DNA of 64,000 nt from Paraburkholderia sacchari (lineage in GTDB: Bacteria; Pseudomonadota; Gammaproteobacteria; Burkholderiales; Burkholderiaceae): contig NZ_JTDB02000002.1 of the NCBI RefSeq assembly GCF_000785435.2, forward strand, positions 124,001 through 188,000. Reading direction: 5' to 3'. Shown here piece after piece: positions 1 to 9,616 of the stretch (the stretch's first letter is position 1; each line of letters opens with the position of its first letter). Below the pieces are notes generated by a model that had not been told where the DNA came from, did not search any database, and was given only the letters and a program-made list of their open reading frames with translations. A program made the position numbers and the translations under genes.

Positions 1-1470
1 GCTCGAATCGACCACCGTGTAGCCGAACACCTGAGCCTGCTCGCGCATATTCGAATCGATCCAGATCGCGGGCAGCCCGAACGCGGGGTCGGTGGTCGGC
101 GTGCCCGGCACCACCGCGCTCACCTGCCCCGGATTGATAGCGAGCCACTGGCCCGGGAAAGCCTCGCCCGAGCCCACCTCCACGCCTTTTAGCGCAATGC
201 GGTAAGCGTTCGGGCGCAGCTCCAGGTTGTCGCGGATGTGGATGACTGGCGGCAAAAAGCCGATTTCCTGCGCGAACTTCTTGCGGATGCTCTTGATGCG
301 CTTGAGCAGTTCGCCGTCGGTGTTCTTGTCGACGAGCGGAATGATGCGGTAGCCCACTTCGAGCCCGAGCGTGTCGATGAGCGCCACGTCGTCCCAGCTC
401 GCCTCCGCGTTCTCGACGGGCGCGGCGGCGGCCGGCAGCACGTCCGCGAGCACGGCGCTCGCCCTCTTTGCTTCGGCGCTCTTTTTCATCACGCGGCCAA
501 GCTGGATCGCGCCCGCGCCGAGCAGCAAGAACGCGAAGTGCGGCATGCCAGGAATCATGCCCATCATGAGGATGATCGTGCCGGTGATCATCAGCACGCG
601 CGGGTTCGTGAAAAGCTGGCCGGTGAGCTGCGTGCCGATGTCCTCGTTGGTCGCCACGCGCGAGACGATCACGCCCGCGGCCGTCGAAATCACGAGCGAC
701 GGAATCTGCGCGACGAGGCCGTCGCCGATGGTCAGCAGCGTATAGGTCTCGCCCGCCGACGCGAACGGCATGCCGTGCTGCACCACGCCCACGATCAGCC
801 CGCCGATGATGTTGATCGCCATGATCAGCAGGCCCGCGATGGCGTCGCCGCGCACGAACTTGCTCGCGCCGTCCATCGAGCCGTAGAACTCGGCTTCCTG
901 GGCGATCTCGGTGCGGCGCTTGCGCGCAGCTTCCTCGTTGATGAGGCCTGCGTTCAGGTCGGCGTCGATCGCCATCTGCTTGCCGGGCATGGCGTCGAGC
1001 GTGAAGCGCGCCGACACTTCCGCGATCCGCCCCGCGCCCTTCGTGATCACCATGAAGTTGATCACCATGAGGATCACGAACACGACGATGCCGACGGCGA
1101 AGTTGCCGCCCACGAGGAAGTGGCCGAACGATTCGATCACCTTGCCGGCCGCGTCGGGGCCGGTGTGGCCTTCGAGCAGCACGACGCGCGTGGAGGCCAC
1201 GTTCAGCGAGAGGCGCAAGAGCGTGGAGAACAGCAGCACGCTCGGGAACGCCGCGAAGTCGAGCGGCTTCATGGTGTACATGCTGACGAGCAGCACCATC
1301 ACCGAAAGCGCGATGTTGAAGGTGAACAGCAGATCCAGCAGGAACGGCGGCAGCGGCAGGATCATCATGCCGAGGATCATGCAGATCAGGATCGGTCCGG
1401 CGAGCGCGCGCAGATTCGTGCCTTGCAGCACGTCCGGGCGCCGCGCGAGGAAACCGGTGCGGGCGTTCAT
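1..1470 (-). CDS. flhA: Flagellar export gate protein FlhA (N-terminal 490 residues, truncated by window edge)
   Basis: FlhA is the large inner-membrane component of the flagellar type III export gate and docks chaperone-substrate complexes. The visible part begins ATG at 1470 and has the multi-span membrane domain, including LILPLPPFLLDLLFTFNI-like helices and the conserved FHIPEP-region equivalent after the LNVASTRVVLL segment, and runs into the start of the cytoplasmic domain. About 490 of the usual roughly 700 residues are present; the rest lies to the left. Its ATG overlaps the flhB stop in an ATGA, so it is translated downstream of flhB from the same transcript. Confidence 0.95.
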   Translation of the reverse strand, partial: MNARTGFLARRPDVLQGTNLRALAGPILICMILGMMILPLPPFLLDLLFTFNIALSVMVLLVSMYTMKPLDFAAFPSVLLFSTLLRLSLNVASTRVVLLEGHTGPDAAGKVIESFGHFLVGGNFAVGIVVFVILMVINFMVITKGAGRIAEVSARFTLDAMPGKQMAIDADLNAGLINEEAARKRRTEIAQEAEFYGSMDGASKFVRGDAIAGLLIMAINIIGGLIVGVVQHGMPFASAGETYTLLTIGDGLVAQIPSLVISTAAGVIVSRVATNEDIGTQLTGQLFTNPRVLMITGTIILMMGMIPGMPHFAFLLLGAGAIQLGRVMKKSAEAKRASAVLADVLPAAAAPVENAEASWDDVALIDTLGLEVGYRIIPLVDKNTDGELLKRIKSIRKKFAQEIGFLPPVIHIRDNLELRPNAYRIALKGVEVGSGEAFPGQWLAINPGQVSAVVPGTPTTDPAFGLPAIWIDSNMREQAQVFGYTVVDSS

Positions 1471-2783
1471 TCTGTGGCTCCTTCGTTGCCGTTGCGTGCG
1501 TTGTTGCGTGCCTGGTTGCGTGCTTCGTTACGCATTTCTTTCGCGCCGGCGGTGTTCGATGCGGTATCGGGTGTATCGGGTGTATCGGGTGCCGCGCGCT
1601 GCTCGGGCGAGAGCGCTTCGTCGGCTTCTTCGGCGGCGTCTTCGTCGCTCACCGCGCCCTTGTCCAGTTCCGGCGGCACGTCGAGGTCGGTGGGCGCCAT
1701 CGGCACGTCGCCGCCGTGCTCGCGAAAGCGCTTCAACTGATACACCCACGCGAGCACCTGCGCGACCGCGCCATAAAGCGGGCCGGGAATCTCGCGGTTG
1801 ATGTCGACGTTGTAGTAAAGCGCGCGCGCCAGCGGCGGCGCTTCGAGCAGCGGCACGTTGTGCTCGGTGGCAAGCTCGCGGATGCGCGCGGCCACGAGGT
1901 TCACGCCCTTGGCGACCACCTTGGGCGCGCGCATTTCGCCGTCGGTGTACTGAAGCGCAACGGCGAAGTGCGTGGGGTTGGTCACCACCACATCGGCCTT
2001 GGGCACCTGCGACATCATGCGGCGGCGCGCCATGGCGCGCTGCTGCTGGCGAATGCGGCCCTTCACGTGCGGGTCGCCTTCGTTCTCGCGGTGCTCGCGC
2101 TTCACTTCTTCCTTGGTCATGCGCAGCTTGCGGTGATACGACCAGAGCTGATACGGCACGTCGATGGCGGCCACCACGAACATGCCGGCGACGGTCGTGC
2201 CGCAGCACACGGCAACCAGATGGAAGGCGTCGGCGAACGCGCGAGGCGGCGGTTGCATGGCGAGGCCGAGAATCTCGTCGCGCCGCATCCACAGCGCCGA
2301 TCCGCCGATGCCGCCCACCACGAGCGTCTTCGCGATCGACATGCCAAGCTGGATCGGCCCGTTCACCGAGAAAATGCGCCCGAGCCCCGACACCGGATTG
2401 AGGCGGCTGAACTTCACCTCCAGCGACTTCGTCGAGAACAGCCAGCCGCCCAGCGCCATGGGCGCGAGCAGCGCGGCGGCGCCGGTCAGCAGGAGCACGG
2501 GCAAGAGCGCGAACAAGCCTTCGCGCGCGGCCACGCCGGCACCCGTGAGCATGCGCTTCGTCTCGAACGCGCCCGCGTGGTTGAAGGTGAGCGCGCCGCG
2601 CAGCATCGTCTGCAAATGCTCGCCGATGGTGCCCGACAGCATCCACGCGCCAAAACACCCCGCCGAAAGCAGCGCGAACGTGGAAAGCTCCCGCGAACGC
2701 GCGACCTGCCCCTCCTCACGCGCCTTTTCGAGGCGCTTGGGAGTGGCGGATTCGGTTTTTTCGAGGTCGCTGTCCTCTGCCAC
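1467..2783 (-). CDS. flhB: Flagellar export switch protein FlhB
   Basis: FlhB is the self-cleaving substrate-specificity switch of the flagellar type III exporter in the inner membrane. The N-terminus is the family pattern AEDSDLEKTESATPKR, followed by four membrane segments and the cleavage site NPTH at residues 269-272, the same number as Asn269 in E. coli. I chose the GTG at 2783 because GGAG lies 5 bases upstream and because it gives the usual N-terminus; an in-frame ATG 36 bases further up (2819) has no ribosome site. The 438-residue protein is longer than E. coli FlhB because of a low-complexity tail with DTPDTPDT and ARN repeats. It overlaps flhA by 4 bases. Confidence 0.95.
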   Translation of the reverse strand: MAEDSDLEKTESATPKRLEKAREEGQVARSRELSTFALLSAGCFGAWMLSGTIGEHLQTMLRGALTFNHAGAFETKRMLTGAGVAAREGLFALLPVLLLTGAAALLAPMALGGWLFSTKSLEVKFSRLNPVSGLGRIFSVNGPIQLGMSIAKTLVVGGIGGSALWMRRDEILGLAMQPPPRAFADAFHLVAVCCGTTVAGMFVVAAIDVPYQLWSYHRKLRMTKEEVKREHRENEGDPHVKGRIRQQQRAMARRRMMSQVPKADVVVTNPTHFAVALQYTDGEMRAPKVVAKGVNLVAARIRELATEHNVPLLEAPPLARALYYNVDINREIPGPLYGAVAQVLAWVYQLKRFREHGGDVPMAPTDLDVPPELDKGAVSDEDAAEEADEALSPEQRAAPDTPDTPDTASNTAGAKEMRNEARNQARNNARNGNEGATE

Positions 2784-3036
2784 GGATGCTCCGGTCGGCG
2801 GCGCACGCGCACCCGCCACCGCTGCGGTGACGGCGCACGCCCTTTTTCAGTGAGAGCGATTATTGCCTCGGGGCGCAAGCGGCGATTGACGGATCAGGAC
2901 CGGGAAACGGGGGTAGTTCGGGAGATGGGATTGCTGCGGGGGCCGGTGCGAGGGCAAGTACGAAGGCAAGTGCGGGGCGGGCCTGCGCGAGCGCCGCAGC
3001 GGCGGCGGACGCGCAGGGCGTGCGCATCAGAACATG

Positions 3037-4365
3037 TCAGAACGCGACGTAGGGCGTTTGCGAGCCGGATCCGTAGCTCTTCTGATCCAGGCCGTAATAC
3101 ACGTAACGACCGTAGAAGAACGGCAAGCCGAGGTCGAGGTTCGCGCTCGACCCGAACGACCCGGCAAGATCGTTGAGCGCGAAGTTGGAGCCGCTATTGA
3201 GCAGCACCGATGCGCTCACCACGTTAAAGCTCACGTTGCTCGAGACGTTGTTCTTGTCGGTGAGCGTCGCGCTGAGCGTGAGCGGCTTGGCCGGGCAGTA
3301 GAACGTGCCGAGATTGCCGCCGCACTGCGCAATGCCGCTGTCGGTGAAGAACAGGCCGTTCGAGCCCGAGTCGAGGAAGGCCGCCCTCACCGCGTGGCCG
3401 TTATACGTGCCGGTCATGTTGCCCCCTCCGTCGGTCGCGAAACGCTGCACCGAGGTGGGTATCGCGTTGTTCGGCTGCGTGCCGATGCCGAACACCAGCG
3501 TGCCCGTGGCGGAGGCCTGGCCGTTGTTGGAGATGGGCGGCATCTGCAGGATCACGCCGTTGTTGTCGACGGGAAAGTGCGCGACGGGATTGGCTACCTG
3601 GTTGTTCAGCGTGACAGCGGTGTTCGCGCAGTTGTTGCTCATGGTGCCGTTGGGGCATGCGTAATAGAAGCTGCTCTGCGCGGAAATCGCGCAGCCCGCG
3701 CCGCAGTCCCACGCCGCAACGCCGATGCCGAGAATGCCGTTCGCGCCAAGCGCCTGCACCGAGTTCTGCGACGGGCCGATGCTCGAACAGGCCGTTGGGA
3801 CCGTGGACGTGGCGAGGTCGCCGATCACCTGGATCGGAATGTTGCTGGCCGTTTCGCCGCCGATCTTCACGTCGGCGCTTCGCACCGTGCCCCACGTGTA
3901 GCCGTCGGCGAACCCCGTGCACTCGGCGAGCGTCGCGCCGTTGCTGGTGGTCAGCGGCAACGTGCCATTGAAGCCGCCGAGCGCCGAGCTGACCACGCGC
4001 AGCCCGAACGAGGCCGTGTCCACCTGGATATTGTCGATTTTCTGGCAAGTGCCGGTGTTCGGCACGCAGATCGTCACGCTCACCGTGGGGATGTTGGGCA
4101 CATTGCCGGTGATGCCCCGGTTCACGGTCACGGCCACGGCATTCGGGCCCGAGGCGGCGATGGGTTGCTGCTGGGGACCCGCGGGCAACGACGAGGTGTC
4201 GCCGCTGCCCCCGGCGCTGGAGCCTCCGCCGGAGCCACTGGAGCCACCACCACCGCCGCCGCACGCGGCCAGGCCCGCTGTAAGTGCGAACAGCACGGCA
4301 AAGAAACAAGCACGCGGCTCGCGCAGGGCGCGAACGAAGGCGCCGGAGATTCCGTGGATGGACAC
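3037..4365 (-). CDS. DUF3443 family putative lipoprotein/exported protein
   Basis: This is a 442-residue protein of the DUF3443 family, whose function is unknown. A lipoprotein-type signal is seen near residues 18-34 (FAVLFALTAGLAAC), followed by a long Gly/Ser linker, then a conserved body with PTVSVTICVPNTGTCQKIDN and repeated beta-rich, aspartyl-protease-like segments (VDTASFGLRVVSS, FLDSGSNGLFF). The two D-T/S-A/G motifs resemble the paired DTG/DSG sites of pepsin-like proteins, which is only suggestive. Start is GTG at 4365, with GGGAGG 6 bases upstream. It lies 17 bases after the DUF2844 gene, almost certainly the same operon, inserted between cheZ and flhB. Confidence 0.8.
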   Translation of the reverse strand: MSIHGISGAFVRALREPRACFFAVLFALTAGLAACGGGGGGSSGSGGGSSAGGSGDTSSLPAGPQQQPIAASGPNAVAVTVNRGITGNVPNIPTVSVTICVPNTGTCQKIDNIQVDTASFGLRVVSSALGGFNGTLPLTTSNGATLAECTGFADGYTWGTVRSADVKIGGETASNIPIQVIGDLATSTVPTACSSIGPSQNSVQALGANGILGIGVAAWDCGAGCAISAQSSFYYACPNGTMSNNCANTAVTLNNQVANPVAHFPVDNNGVILQMPPISNNGQASATGTLVFGIGTQPNNAIPTSVQRFATDGGGNMTGTYNGHAVRAAFLDSGSNGLFFTDSGIAQCGGNLGTFYCPAKPLTLSATLTDKNNVSSNVSFNVVSASVLLNSGSNFALNDLAGSFGSSANLDLGLPFFYGRYVYYGLDQKSYGSGSQTPYVAF

Positions 4366-4382
4366 GTTTCGCCTCCCGTTCG

Positions 4383-5003
4383 TTATTGGATGTCGGACGT
4401 GCTGACGCCAGCCGGCAGCGCCTGCGGCAGCCATGCCTCGCCCGAGAAGGCGCCCATGTGGCCGCCCGAGTGCACGACGAGACCGCTGCTCTCGATCGCG
4501 CCGGGGCCGCGCACGCCTCTCGCGCGATTGGCTTCCACCCCGGAAACGTACTGCGGGAAATAGCTGCCGAGCAGCGTCGCGAGGTCGGGCGGCTGCGGCC
4601 CGTTCCAGGCCACGCCGAACACGGTCCCTGACTGGGAGATGTACTCGCGTACGACGGTGCCGTTCGCGAGCGTGGTCTGCTTCACGGTATACGACGCGGC
4701 CGTGCCGCCGGCAGCGGAATCCGCGGATGCCGCGCTGGCCTGGGTCGCCTGACGCACGACCGCGGAGGCGGCCCCCTGTCCAGCCGGGCTGGCGGCGGCG
4801 TTGGGAACATTGGGAACCGTGACGCTCGCGCCTTGCGGCGTGCTCATGGGCGCGCCACCCAGCGCGGCGCTGGCCGGCTGCGCGATTCCCCATATGCCGA
4901 TCGCGCACACGAGCGCGGCGGCAAAACGCGATGTTGAAAGCGGACTGGACGCGCCCGGCGCGGCGGGCGCCACAGGCGCAACGGTGGATGCGTGCGGATA
5001 CAA
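4383..5003 (-). CDS. DUF2844 family exported protein
   Basis: This 206-residue protein belongs to the DUF2844 family, which is typically encoded next to DUF3443 in Burkholderia relatives; its function is unknown. A hydrophobic signal segment (FAAALVCAIGIWGIAQPASA) lies around residues 23-42 and would be cut after ASA, leaving a small periplasmic or secreted protein with an Ala/Ser-rich linker and a conserved YTVKQTTLANGTVVREYIS segment. I chose TTG at 5003 because GGAGG is 6 bases upstream; the frame stays open further but nothing upstream looks like a better start. It is followed after 17 bases by the DUF3443 gene. Confidence 0.75.
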   Translation of the reverse strand: MYPHASTVAPVAPAAPGASSPLSTSRFAAALVCAIGIWGIAQPASAALGGAPMSTPQGASVTVPNVPNAAASPAGQGAASAVVRQATQASAASADSAAGGTAASYTVKQTTLANGTVVREYISQSGTVFGVAWNGPQPPDLATLLGSYFPQYVSGVEANRARGVRGPGAIESSGLVVHSGGHMGAFSGEAWLPQALPAGVSTSDIQ

Positions 5004-5202
5004 GGTGATCCTCCCTCTCCCGGTCGCGCATTGCTCGGCGCACCGTGGCGGCAATGACAATGTGTAAGCGCCTAGTATGCCTGCCCGAAATGACATTCGG
5101 GAGCTAGCCTGACGGCCAGGCAGGCGCGCCGTCAAGCGGACCGCGACGCCAGGCAAGCGGGAAGCAGACTGAAAGGCGACGCAGGAGGCCGCCGCCCTCG
5201 CG

Positions 5203-5967
5203 CTAAAACCCGAGGCTCGCGAGCAGGTCGTCCACCTGTGCCTGATCCTGCATCACGTCGGCCTTGCCCTCGGGATCGATCTGCGGGCCGTTCAGAAGGG
5301 CCTCGGGGCTGCCCGTGCCACTGGCCGTCTCCGCGAGCAGCGCGGCAGTCGCCGCGAACTGCTCGCGCCGCTCCGGCGCGATGTTCTCGACCAGCACCGT
5401 GAGCAGTTGCTGCTCGATCAGATAGACCACGTCCATGATCTTCTTGATCACCTGGCCGGTCAGGTCCTGGAAATCCTGCGCGAGCATGATTTCGAGCAGT
5501 TGCTGGTTGGTCGCCGCCGTGGACTGCGGCACGCCGTCCAGAAACTGGCGCGTGTCGTCCATCAGCGCGCGCACTTCCTCGCGGCCGATCGGCGCGCCGT
5601 ACCAGGTGGCCCAGCGCGCCGAGAGCTCCTTCGCGTCGCTTTCGAGCTGCTCCTGCATCGGCTTGGCCACCTCGATCGCGGACAGCACGCGCTCGGCGGC
5701 CTGCTCCGTCATGTTCGCGACGTATCGCAGCCGGTCGCGCGCGTCGGGCACGGCCTCGGCCGCGCGCTCCACATGCTTGTCGAGGCCGAGCTCGCGCATG
5801 GAGTCGCGCAGCGTGCGCGTGAGCTGGCCGATGCGCGCGAGGATGCGGTCCGAAGCAAGCTCGCCCGTTTCGGCGTCGATCTGCTGCATCGCAGGTTGCG
5901 CGCCGGGCGGCACCTCGGGTTGCCCCGCGGGCCGCACGGCGGGCTGCACGTCGGTGAACTCGTTCAA
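5203..5967 (-). CDS. cheZ: Chemotaxis phosphatase CheZ
   Basis: CheZ dephosphorylates CheY-P in the cytoplasm and so ends the tumble signal. The 254-residue protein has the long helical hairpin and the active-site block QDFQDLTGQ at residues 164-172, in which Asp168 and Gln172 correspond to the catalytic pair Asp143/Gln147 of E. coli. The C-terminal VDDLLASLGF is the CheY-binding amphipathic helix. The start is a TTG at 5967 with GGGAG 5 bases upstream, 1 base after the cheY stop, so the two are translationally coupled. An N-terminal Pro/Gln-rich stretch of about 30 residues is extra. Confidence 0.95.
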   Translation of the reverse strand: MNEFTDVQPAVRPAGQPEVPPGAQPAMQQIDAETGELASDRILARIGQLTRTLRDSMRELGLDKHVERAAEAVPDARDRLRYVANMTEQAAERVLSAIEVAKPMQEQLESDAKELSARWATWYGAPIGREEVRALMDDTRQFLDGVPQSTAATNQQLLEIMLAQDFQDLTGQVIKKIMDVVYLIEQQLLTVLVENIAPERREQFAATAALLAETASGTGSPEALLNGPQIDPEGKADVMQDQAQVDDLLASLGF

Positions 5968-5968
5968 G

Positions 5969-6364
5969 TCAGCTCCCGGCCTTCGCCATCTTTTCGAGAA
6001 TCTTGTTGAGCTTCTCGTCGAGCGTCGCGGCCGTGAACGGCTTCACCACGTAACCGCTCGCGCCCGCCTGCGCCGCCGCGATGATGTTTTCCTTCTTCGA
6101 CTCCGCCGTCACCATCAGCACCGGCAGGTGCGAAAGCGCCGCATCCGCGCGGATCGCCTTGAGCATCGCAAGGCCGTCGAGGTTCGGCATGTTCCAGTCG
6201 GAAATCACGAAGTCGTAGCTGCCGCTGCGCAGGCGCGCGAGACCCGCCGCGCCGTCCTCGGCTTCATCGACGTTCGAGTAGCCCAGCTCCTTGAGCAGGT
6301 TGCGGACGATCCGGCGCATCGTCGGAAAGTCGTCCACTACCAGAATCTTCATTCCCTTATCCAT
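5969..6364 (-). CDS. cheY: Chemotaxis response regulator CheY
   Basis: CheY-P binds the flagellar switch and sets rotation direction. This is a single receiver domain of 131 residues with acidic pocket Asp11/Asp12, phosphoacceptor Asp56 ([12 protein letters not shown]), Thr86, Tyr105 and Lys108, all in the expected places. It is very close to E. coli CheY in pattern, and the adjacent cheZ confirms it as the switch-binding CheY rather than the second receiver protein near 14.5 kb. The ATG at 6364 follows GGAAGGAAACGCG. cheZ starts one base downstream of its stop. Confidence 0.96.
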   Translation of the reverse strand: MDKGMKILVVDDFPTMRRIVRNLLKELGYSNVDEAEDGAAGLARLRSGSYDFVISDWNMPNLDGLAMLKAIRADAALSHLPVLMVTAESKKENIIAAAQAGASGYVVKPFTAATLDEKLNKILEKMAKAGS

Positions 6365-6449
6365 CGCGTTTCCTTCCTCTAAACCAAAATTTCGCTACAT
6401 GCACGAGCCCACGCCCGGCATGCCCTGCACGTACCACGGTGAGCAGACC

Positions 6450-7640
6450 CTACACGCGCTGCACGCGCTCGCCCATGCTGGCGAGGCGCAGCATCACTCG
6501 GCGGCTCATCTCGGCGAGCGGGGCGATCTCGTCGGCGGCGCCCATCGCGATCGCCTCGCGCGGCATGCCGAACACGATGCAGCTCGCCTCGTCCTGCGCC
6601 AGCGTGAACGCGCCCGCCGCGCGCATTTCCAGCAGGCCCGCCGCGCCGTCGCGGCCCATGCCCGTCAGAATCACGCCGATCGCGTTCTTGCCCGCGTGCA
6701 GCGCCGCCGAGCGGAACAGCACGTCCACCGACGGCCGATGCCGGTTCACCGGCGGCTCGTCGGACAGATGGGCGATGTAGTTCGCGCCGCTTCTCGCGAG
6801 CAGCAAATGCGCGTGACCCGGCGCGATATAGGCGTGGCCGGGCAGCACGCGCTCGCCATGCTCCGCCTCCTTCACGGTGATGCGGCACAGGCCGTTCAGG
6901 CGCTGCGCGAACGACTTCGTGAAGCCGGGCGGCATGTGCTGCGCGATGAGCACCGCGGGCGCGTCGGGCGGCAGCGGCTGGAGCACTTCGCGGATGGCTT
7001 CGGTGCCGCCCGTCGACGCCCCGACGATCACCAGCTTTTCGGTCGAGACGAGCGGATTGTTGAGCATCGGCGCGGCGTGAACCGGCGCGTGCGGGTGAGC
7101 GCCTTGAGCACCGTTAGCACCGTGAGCGCCGGCGAGATGGGCCGCGTGCGCGCCGGCGCCCGGCGCAGCAGCGCCCGAAGCCGCCGTCGCCCCAACCCCG
7201 GCAGCCGGCGCACGCGCAGCCGGACGCACGCGCGCGCGCGAAGCGGCGCGCACCTTGTCGGCGAGCTTTTCGGCGTAGTCGAGCATGCCGTCGCGAATGC
7301 CCACTTTCGGCTTGGTCACGAAATCGACCGCGCCCAGCTCCAGCGCGCGCAGCGTAATTTCGTTTCCGCGCTCAGTGAGCGAGGACACCATCACGACCGG
7401 CATCGGCCGCAGACGCATGAGCTTCTCGAGAAAGTCGAGCCCGTCCATGCGCGGCATCTCGACGTCTAGCGTGAGCACGTCGGGGTTGTGCTGCTTGATG
7501 AGCTCGCGCGCCACGAGCGGATCGGGCGCGGTGGCGACAACGGTCATGTCCGGCTGGCCGTTGATGATCTCCGTCATCAGGCTGCGGATCAGCGCCGAAT
7601 CATCGACGCATAGAACCTTGATTTTCTGCACAGCGTTCAC
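6450..7640 (-). CDS. cheB: Chemotaxis methylesterase/glutaminase CheB
   Basis: CheB is the phospho-activated receptor methylesterase of the adaptation system. In the 396-residue protein the N-terminal receiver has Asp13/Asp14 and phosphoacceptor Asp59 ([12 protein letters not shown]). An Ala/His/Gly-rich linker of roughly 60 residues follows, then the esterase domain with the catalytic Ser in [10 protein letters not shown], His in IAQHMPPGF and Asp in [10 protein letters not shown]. The start is GTG at 7640, preceded by GGAGGAGG, and it overlaps the cheD stop in a GTGA. The linker is longer and more repetitive than in E. coli, as is common in this group. Confidence 0.95.
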   Translation of the reverse strand: MNAVQKIKVLCVDDSALIRSLMTEIINGQPDMTVVATAPDPLVARELIKQHNPDVLTLDVEMPRMDGLDFLEKLMRLRPMPVVMVSSLTERGNEITLRALELGAVDFVTKPKVGIRDGMLDYAEKLADKVRAASRARVRPAARAPAAGVGATAASGAAAPGAGAHAAHLAGAHGANGAQGAHPHAPVHAAPMLNNPLVSTEKLVIVGASTGGTEAIREVLQPLPPDAPAVLIAQHMPPGFTKSFAQRLNGLCRITVKEAEHGERVLPGHAYIAPGHAHLLLARSGANYIAHLSDEPPVNRHRPSVDVLFRSAALHAGKNAIGVILTGMGRDGAAGLLEMRAAGAFTLAQDEASCIVFGMPREAIAMGAADEIAPLAEMSRRVMLRLASMGERVQRV

Positions 7641-8452
7641 GCCTCCTCCACTGTCCGGGCGTTGTCTTGAGCGGATGGCCGCGCCCCGGGCGCGCTTGCG
7701 CCGAACCACTCGACGCGCGGGCGCGCCGGCGGCGGCTTCGATGATGAGAATGCGGCGGCGTTGCCAGTTCCAGACGTGCCAACCGTGCCAGCCGCATTGC
7801 CCGCGCTCGCCGCGCCGCCGCTGCGCAAGCCGAACAGCTCCACGCGCGCGCGGGCCCGCGCGAGCCGTTCGGCGCGCGCTTCGGGTGTTTGCTGCGCGAG
7901 TTGCTGCTCGCGCTCGGCCACGCTCGACTCCTGCGAGAGGCGCAGCTTCTTGACCATCACCTGGCCCGTGCGCGGCAGGAACGCGACCTTGCGCGGATGC
8001 GAGCCCTGCAAATCCTCGGCGACGATGCGGATGCTCTCGGTAGCCAGATAGCGGCGCACGAACGCGGCGTTGCGGTCGCCGATATTCATGGTCGTCATGC
8101 CCGCGAGCACGGCCGCGCCGCCGAACACCTTCGCCTCGAAGCGCTCGCGCCGTCCGCCCGCCTTGATCAGCTCGTTGATGAGCACTTCCATCGCGTAGGC
8201 GCCGTAGCGCATCGCATCGGAAGCGGCGGGCAGCGTGTTGTTCGCATCGGCGCCGTCGTCGGGGAGCATGAAGTGATTCATGCCGCCGATGCCCGCAGTG
8301 CGGTCCTGGATGCAGGCGGCCACGCACGAGCCGAGCACCGTGACGAGCACCATGTCCTCGCCAGTAGTGAAAAATTCGTTGGGCAGCAGCTTCACGCCGG
8401 GGCGCTGGAAGTGCGAGTCGAAGTAGCGATTGGCCGCGACCGGCAGGCTCAT
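7637..8452 (-). CDS. cheD: Chemoreceptor glutamine deamidase CheD
   Basis: CheD deamidates glutamines on chemoreceptors. The catalytic Cys43 ([10 protein letters not shown]) and His60 (GGMNHFMLP) are both present. At 271 residues it is longer than minimal CheD proteins because of a C-terminal low-complexity extension from about residue 190, which contains two copies of a short motif, RVELFG at 203-208 and RVEWFG at 246-251, separated by 37 Ala/Gly/Ser/Thr-rich residues. Start is ATG at 8452 inside an ATGA overlap with cheR; the stop overlaps cheB. The cheR-cheD-cheB overlaps imply tight translational coupling of the adaptation enzymes. Confidence 0.94.
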   Translation of the reverse strand: MSLPVAANRYFDSHFQRPGVKLLPNEFFTTGEDMVLVTVLGSCVAACIQDRTAGIGGMNHFMLPDDGADANNTLPAASDAMRYGAYAMEVLINELIKAGGRRERFEAKVFGGAAVLAGMTTMNIGDRNAAFVRRYLATESIRIVAEDLQGSHPRKVAFLPRTGQVMVKKLRLSQESSVAEREQQLAQQTPEARAERLARARARVELFGLRSGGAASAGNAAGTVGTSGTGNAAAFSSSKPPPARPRVEWFGASAPGARPSAQDNARTVEEA

Positions 8453-9429
8453 GCGGCTGCTCCCACCGGTTCGGCCTTCGCGCCGTGGCGCGACGCCGCC
8501 GTGCCCGCGCTCGCGGCGCGCTCGTACACGGTCTGGCCGCGCAGGCGGAACGCCTGCGTCACATACGTGAAGTTCTCCGAATGACCCGCGAACAGCAGGC
8601 CATCCGGCTTCATCAGCGGCTCGAAGCGCGCGAGCACCTGGGCCTGGGTCGGCTTGTCGAAGTAGATCATCACGTTGCGGCAGAAGATGGCGTCGAACGC
8701 CGTGCGCAATCCGTAGTCCGCATCGGTGAGATTCAGTTGCTCGAAGCGGATCATCTGCCGCAGTTCCGGGCGCACCTTCACGAGCCCCGCATGCCCGCCC
8801 GTGCCCTTGAGAAAGAAGCGCTTGAGGCGCTCCGGCGAGAGGTGCTTCACCTGGTCGAACGCATACACGCCCGCTTGCGCCTTCGCGAGCACCTGGGTGT
8901 CGAGATCGGTTGCGAGCACGCGCGCCTCGCGCGCGGCGCGCTCGCCGAGCGCTTCGATCAGCGTCATCGCGATCGAGTACGGCTCCTCGCCCGTCGAGGC
9001 CGCCGAGCACCACACCGAAACCTGCGAGCGGCGCTGGACGAAGTCGGCGAGGATCGGGAAGTGATGCGCCTCGCGAAAGAACGCCGTGAGGTTGGTGGTG
9101 AGCGCGTTGGTGAACGCTTCCCACTCGTTCGCGTCGTTGCGCTGCTCGAGTTCGTCGAGATACGCGCGAAAGCTCTCATGCCCGAGCGCGCGCAAGCGCC
9201 GCGCGAGACGGCTGTATGCCATGTCGCGCTTGTGGTCCGAAAGCGAGATGCCCGCGCGGCGGTGGATCAGCGCGCGAATGCGTTCGAAGTCCGCCGAAGT
9301 GAATTCGAAATCGCGTGCGCTACCTTCTCCTGGGATGCCTGACATGCCCGGCGCGCGCGCGGCGTCGCCACGCTCGACGCGCTCCGCTAGTTCCGTGCGC
9401 GCAGCACGGGAAAAACGCAGCGCCTTCAT
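8449..9429 (-). CDS. cheR: Chemoreceptor methyltransferase CheR
   Basis: CheR uses S-adenosylmethionine to methylate glutamates on chemoreceptors. The 326-residue protein has the N-terminal helical domain ([19 protein letters not shown]), then the SAM-binding fold with the TNLTAFFRE motif, the [13 protein letters not shown] nucleotide loop and the CRNVMIYFD motif. The receptor encoded upstream ends in DWETF, the type of pentapeptide to which CheR docks in enteric bacteria, so the pair is well matched. A 35-residue N-terminal extension precedes the domain. It overlaps cheD by 4 bases. Confidence 0.95.
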   Translation of the reverse strand: MKALRFSRAARTELAERVERGDAARAPGMSGIPGEGSARDFEFTSADFERIRALIHRRAGISLSDHKRDMAYSRLARRLRALGHESFRAYLDELEQRNDANEWEAFTNALTTNLTAFFREAHHFPILADFVQRRSQVSVWCSAASTGEEPYSIAMTLIEALGERAAREARVLATDLDTQVLAKAQAGVYAFDQVKHLSPERLKRFFLKGTGGHAGLVKVRPELRQMIRFEQLNLTDADYGLRTAFDAIFCRNVMIYFDKPTQAQVLARFEPLMKPDGLLFAGHSENFTYVTQAFRLRGQTVYERAASAGTAASRHGAKAEPVGAAA

Positions 9430-9616
9430 GCTGCGGCTCCCGCGGCCACGCCCGTCTGCAATGCCTGCAGCGCCCGCGCTGCCGCGCGGGCCGTGCAGGC
9501 CACCGCGCGGTGCGAATCTTGCCGTCCTTGTGCGCTCATGTGCATTGCCTTGTTCGTTTCAACGTATTTCCGCGTGCTTTGTGCGTGCTTCTCGTCGTAC
9601 TGCCGTGCCGGGTCGC

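Noticed and set aside
1540..1600. GTGTATCGG repeats in the flhB 3' end as a mobile or regulatory repeat
   Set aside because: They encode the in-frame DTPDTPDT low-complexity tail of FlhB and have no independent feature.
3037..5043. One 668-codon frame covering both DUF2844 and DUF3443 loci
   Set aside because: The upstream third is in the wrong frame for DUF2844 and Arg-rich. The DUF3443 product starts at GTG 4365 with a strong ribosome site and a signal sequence.
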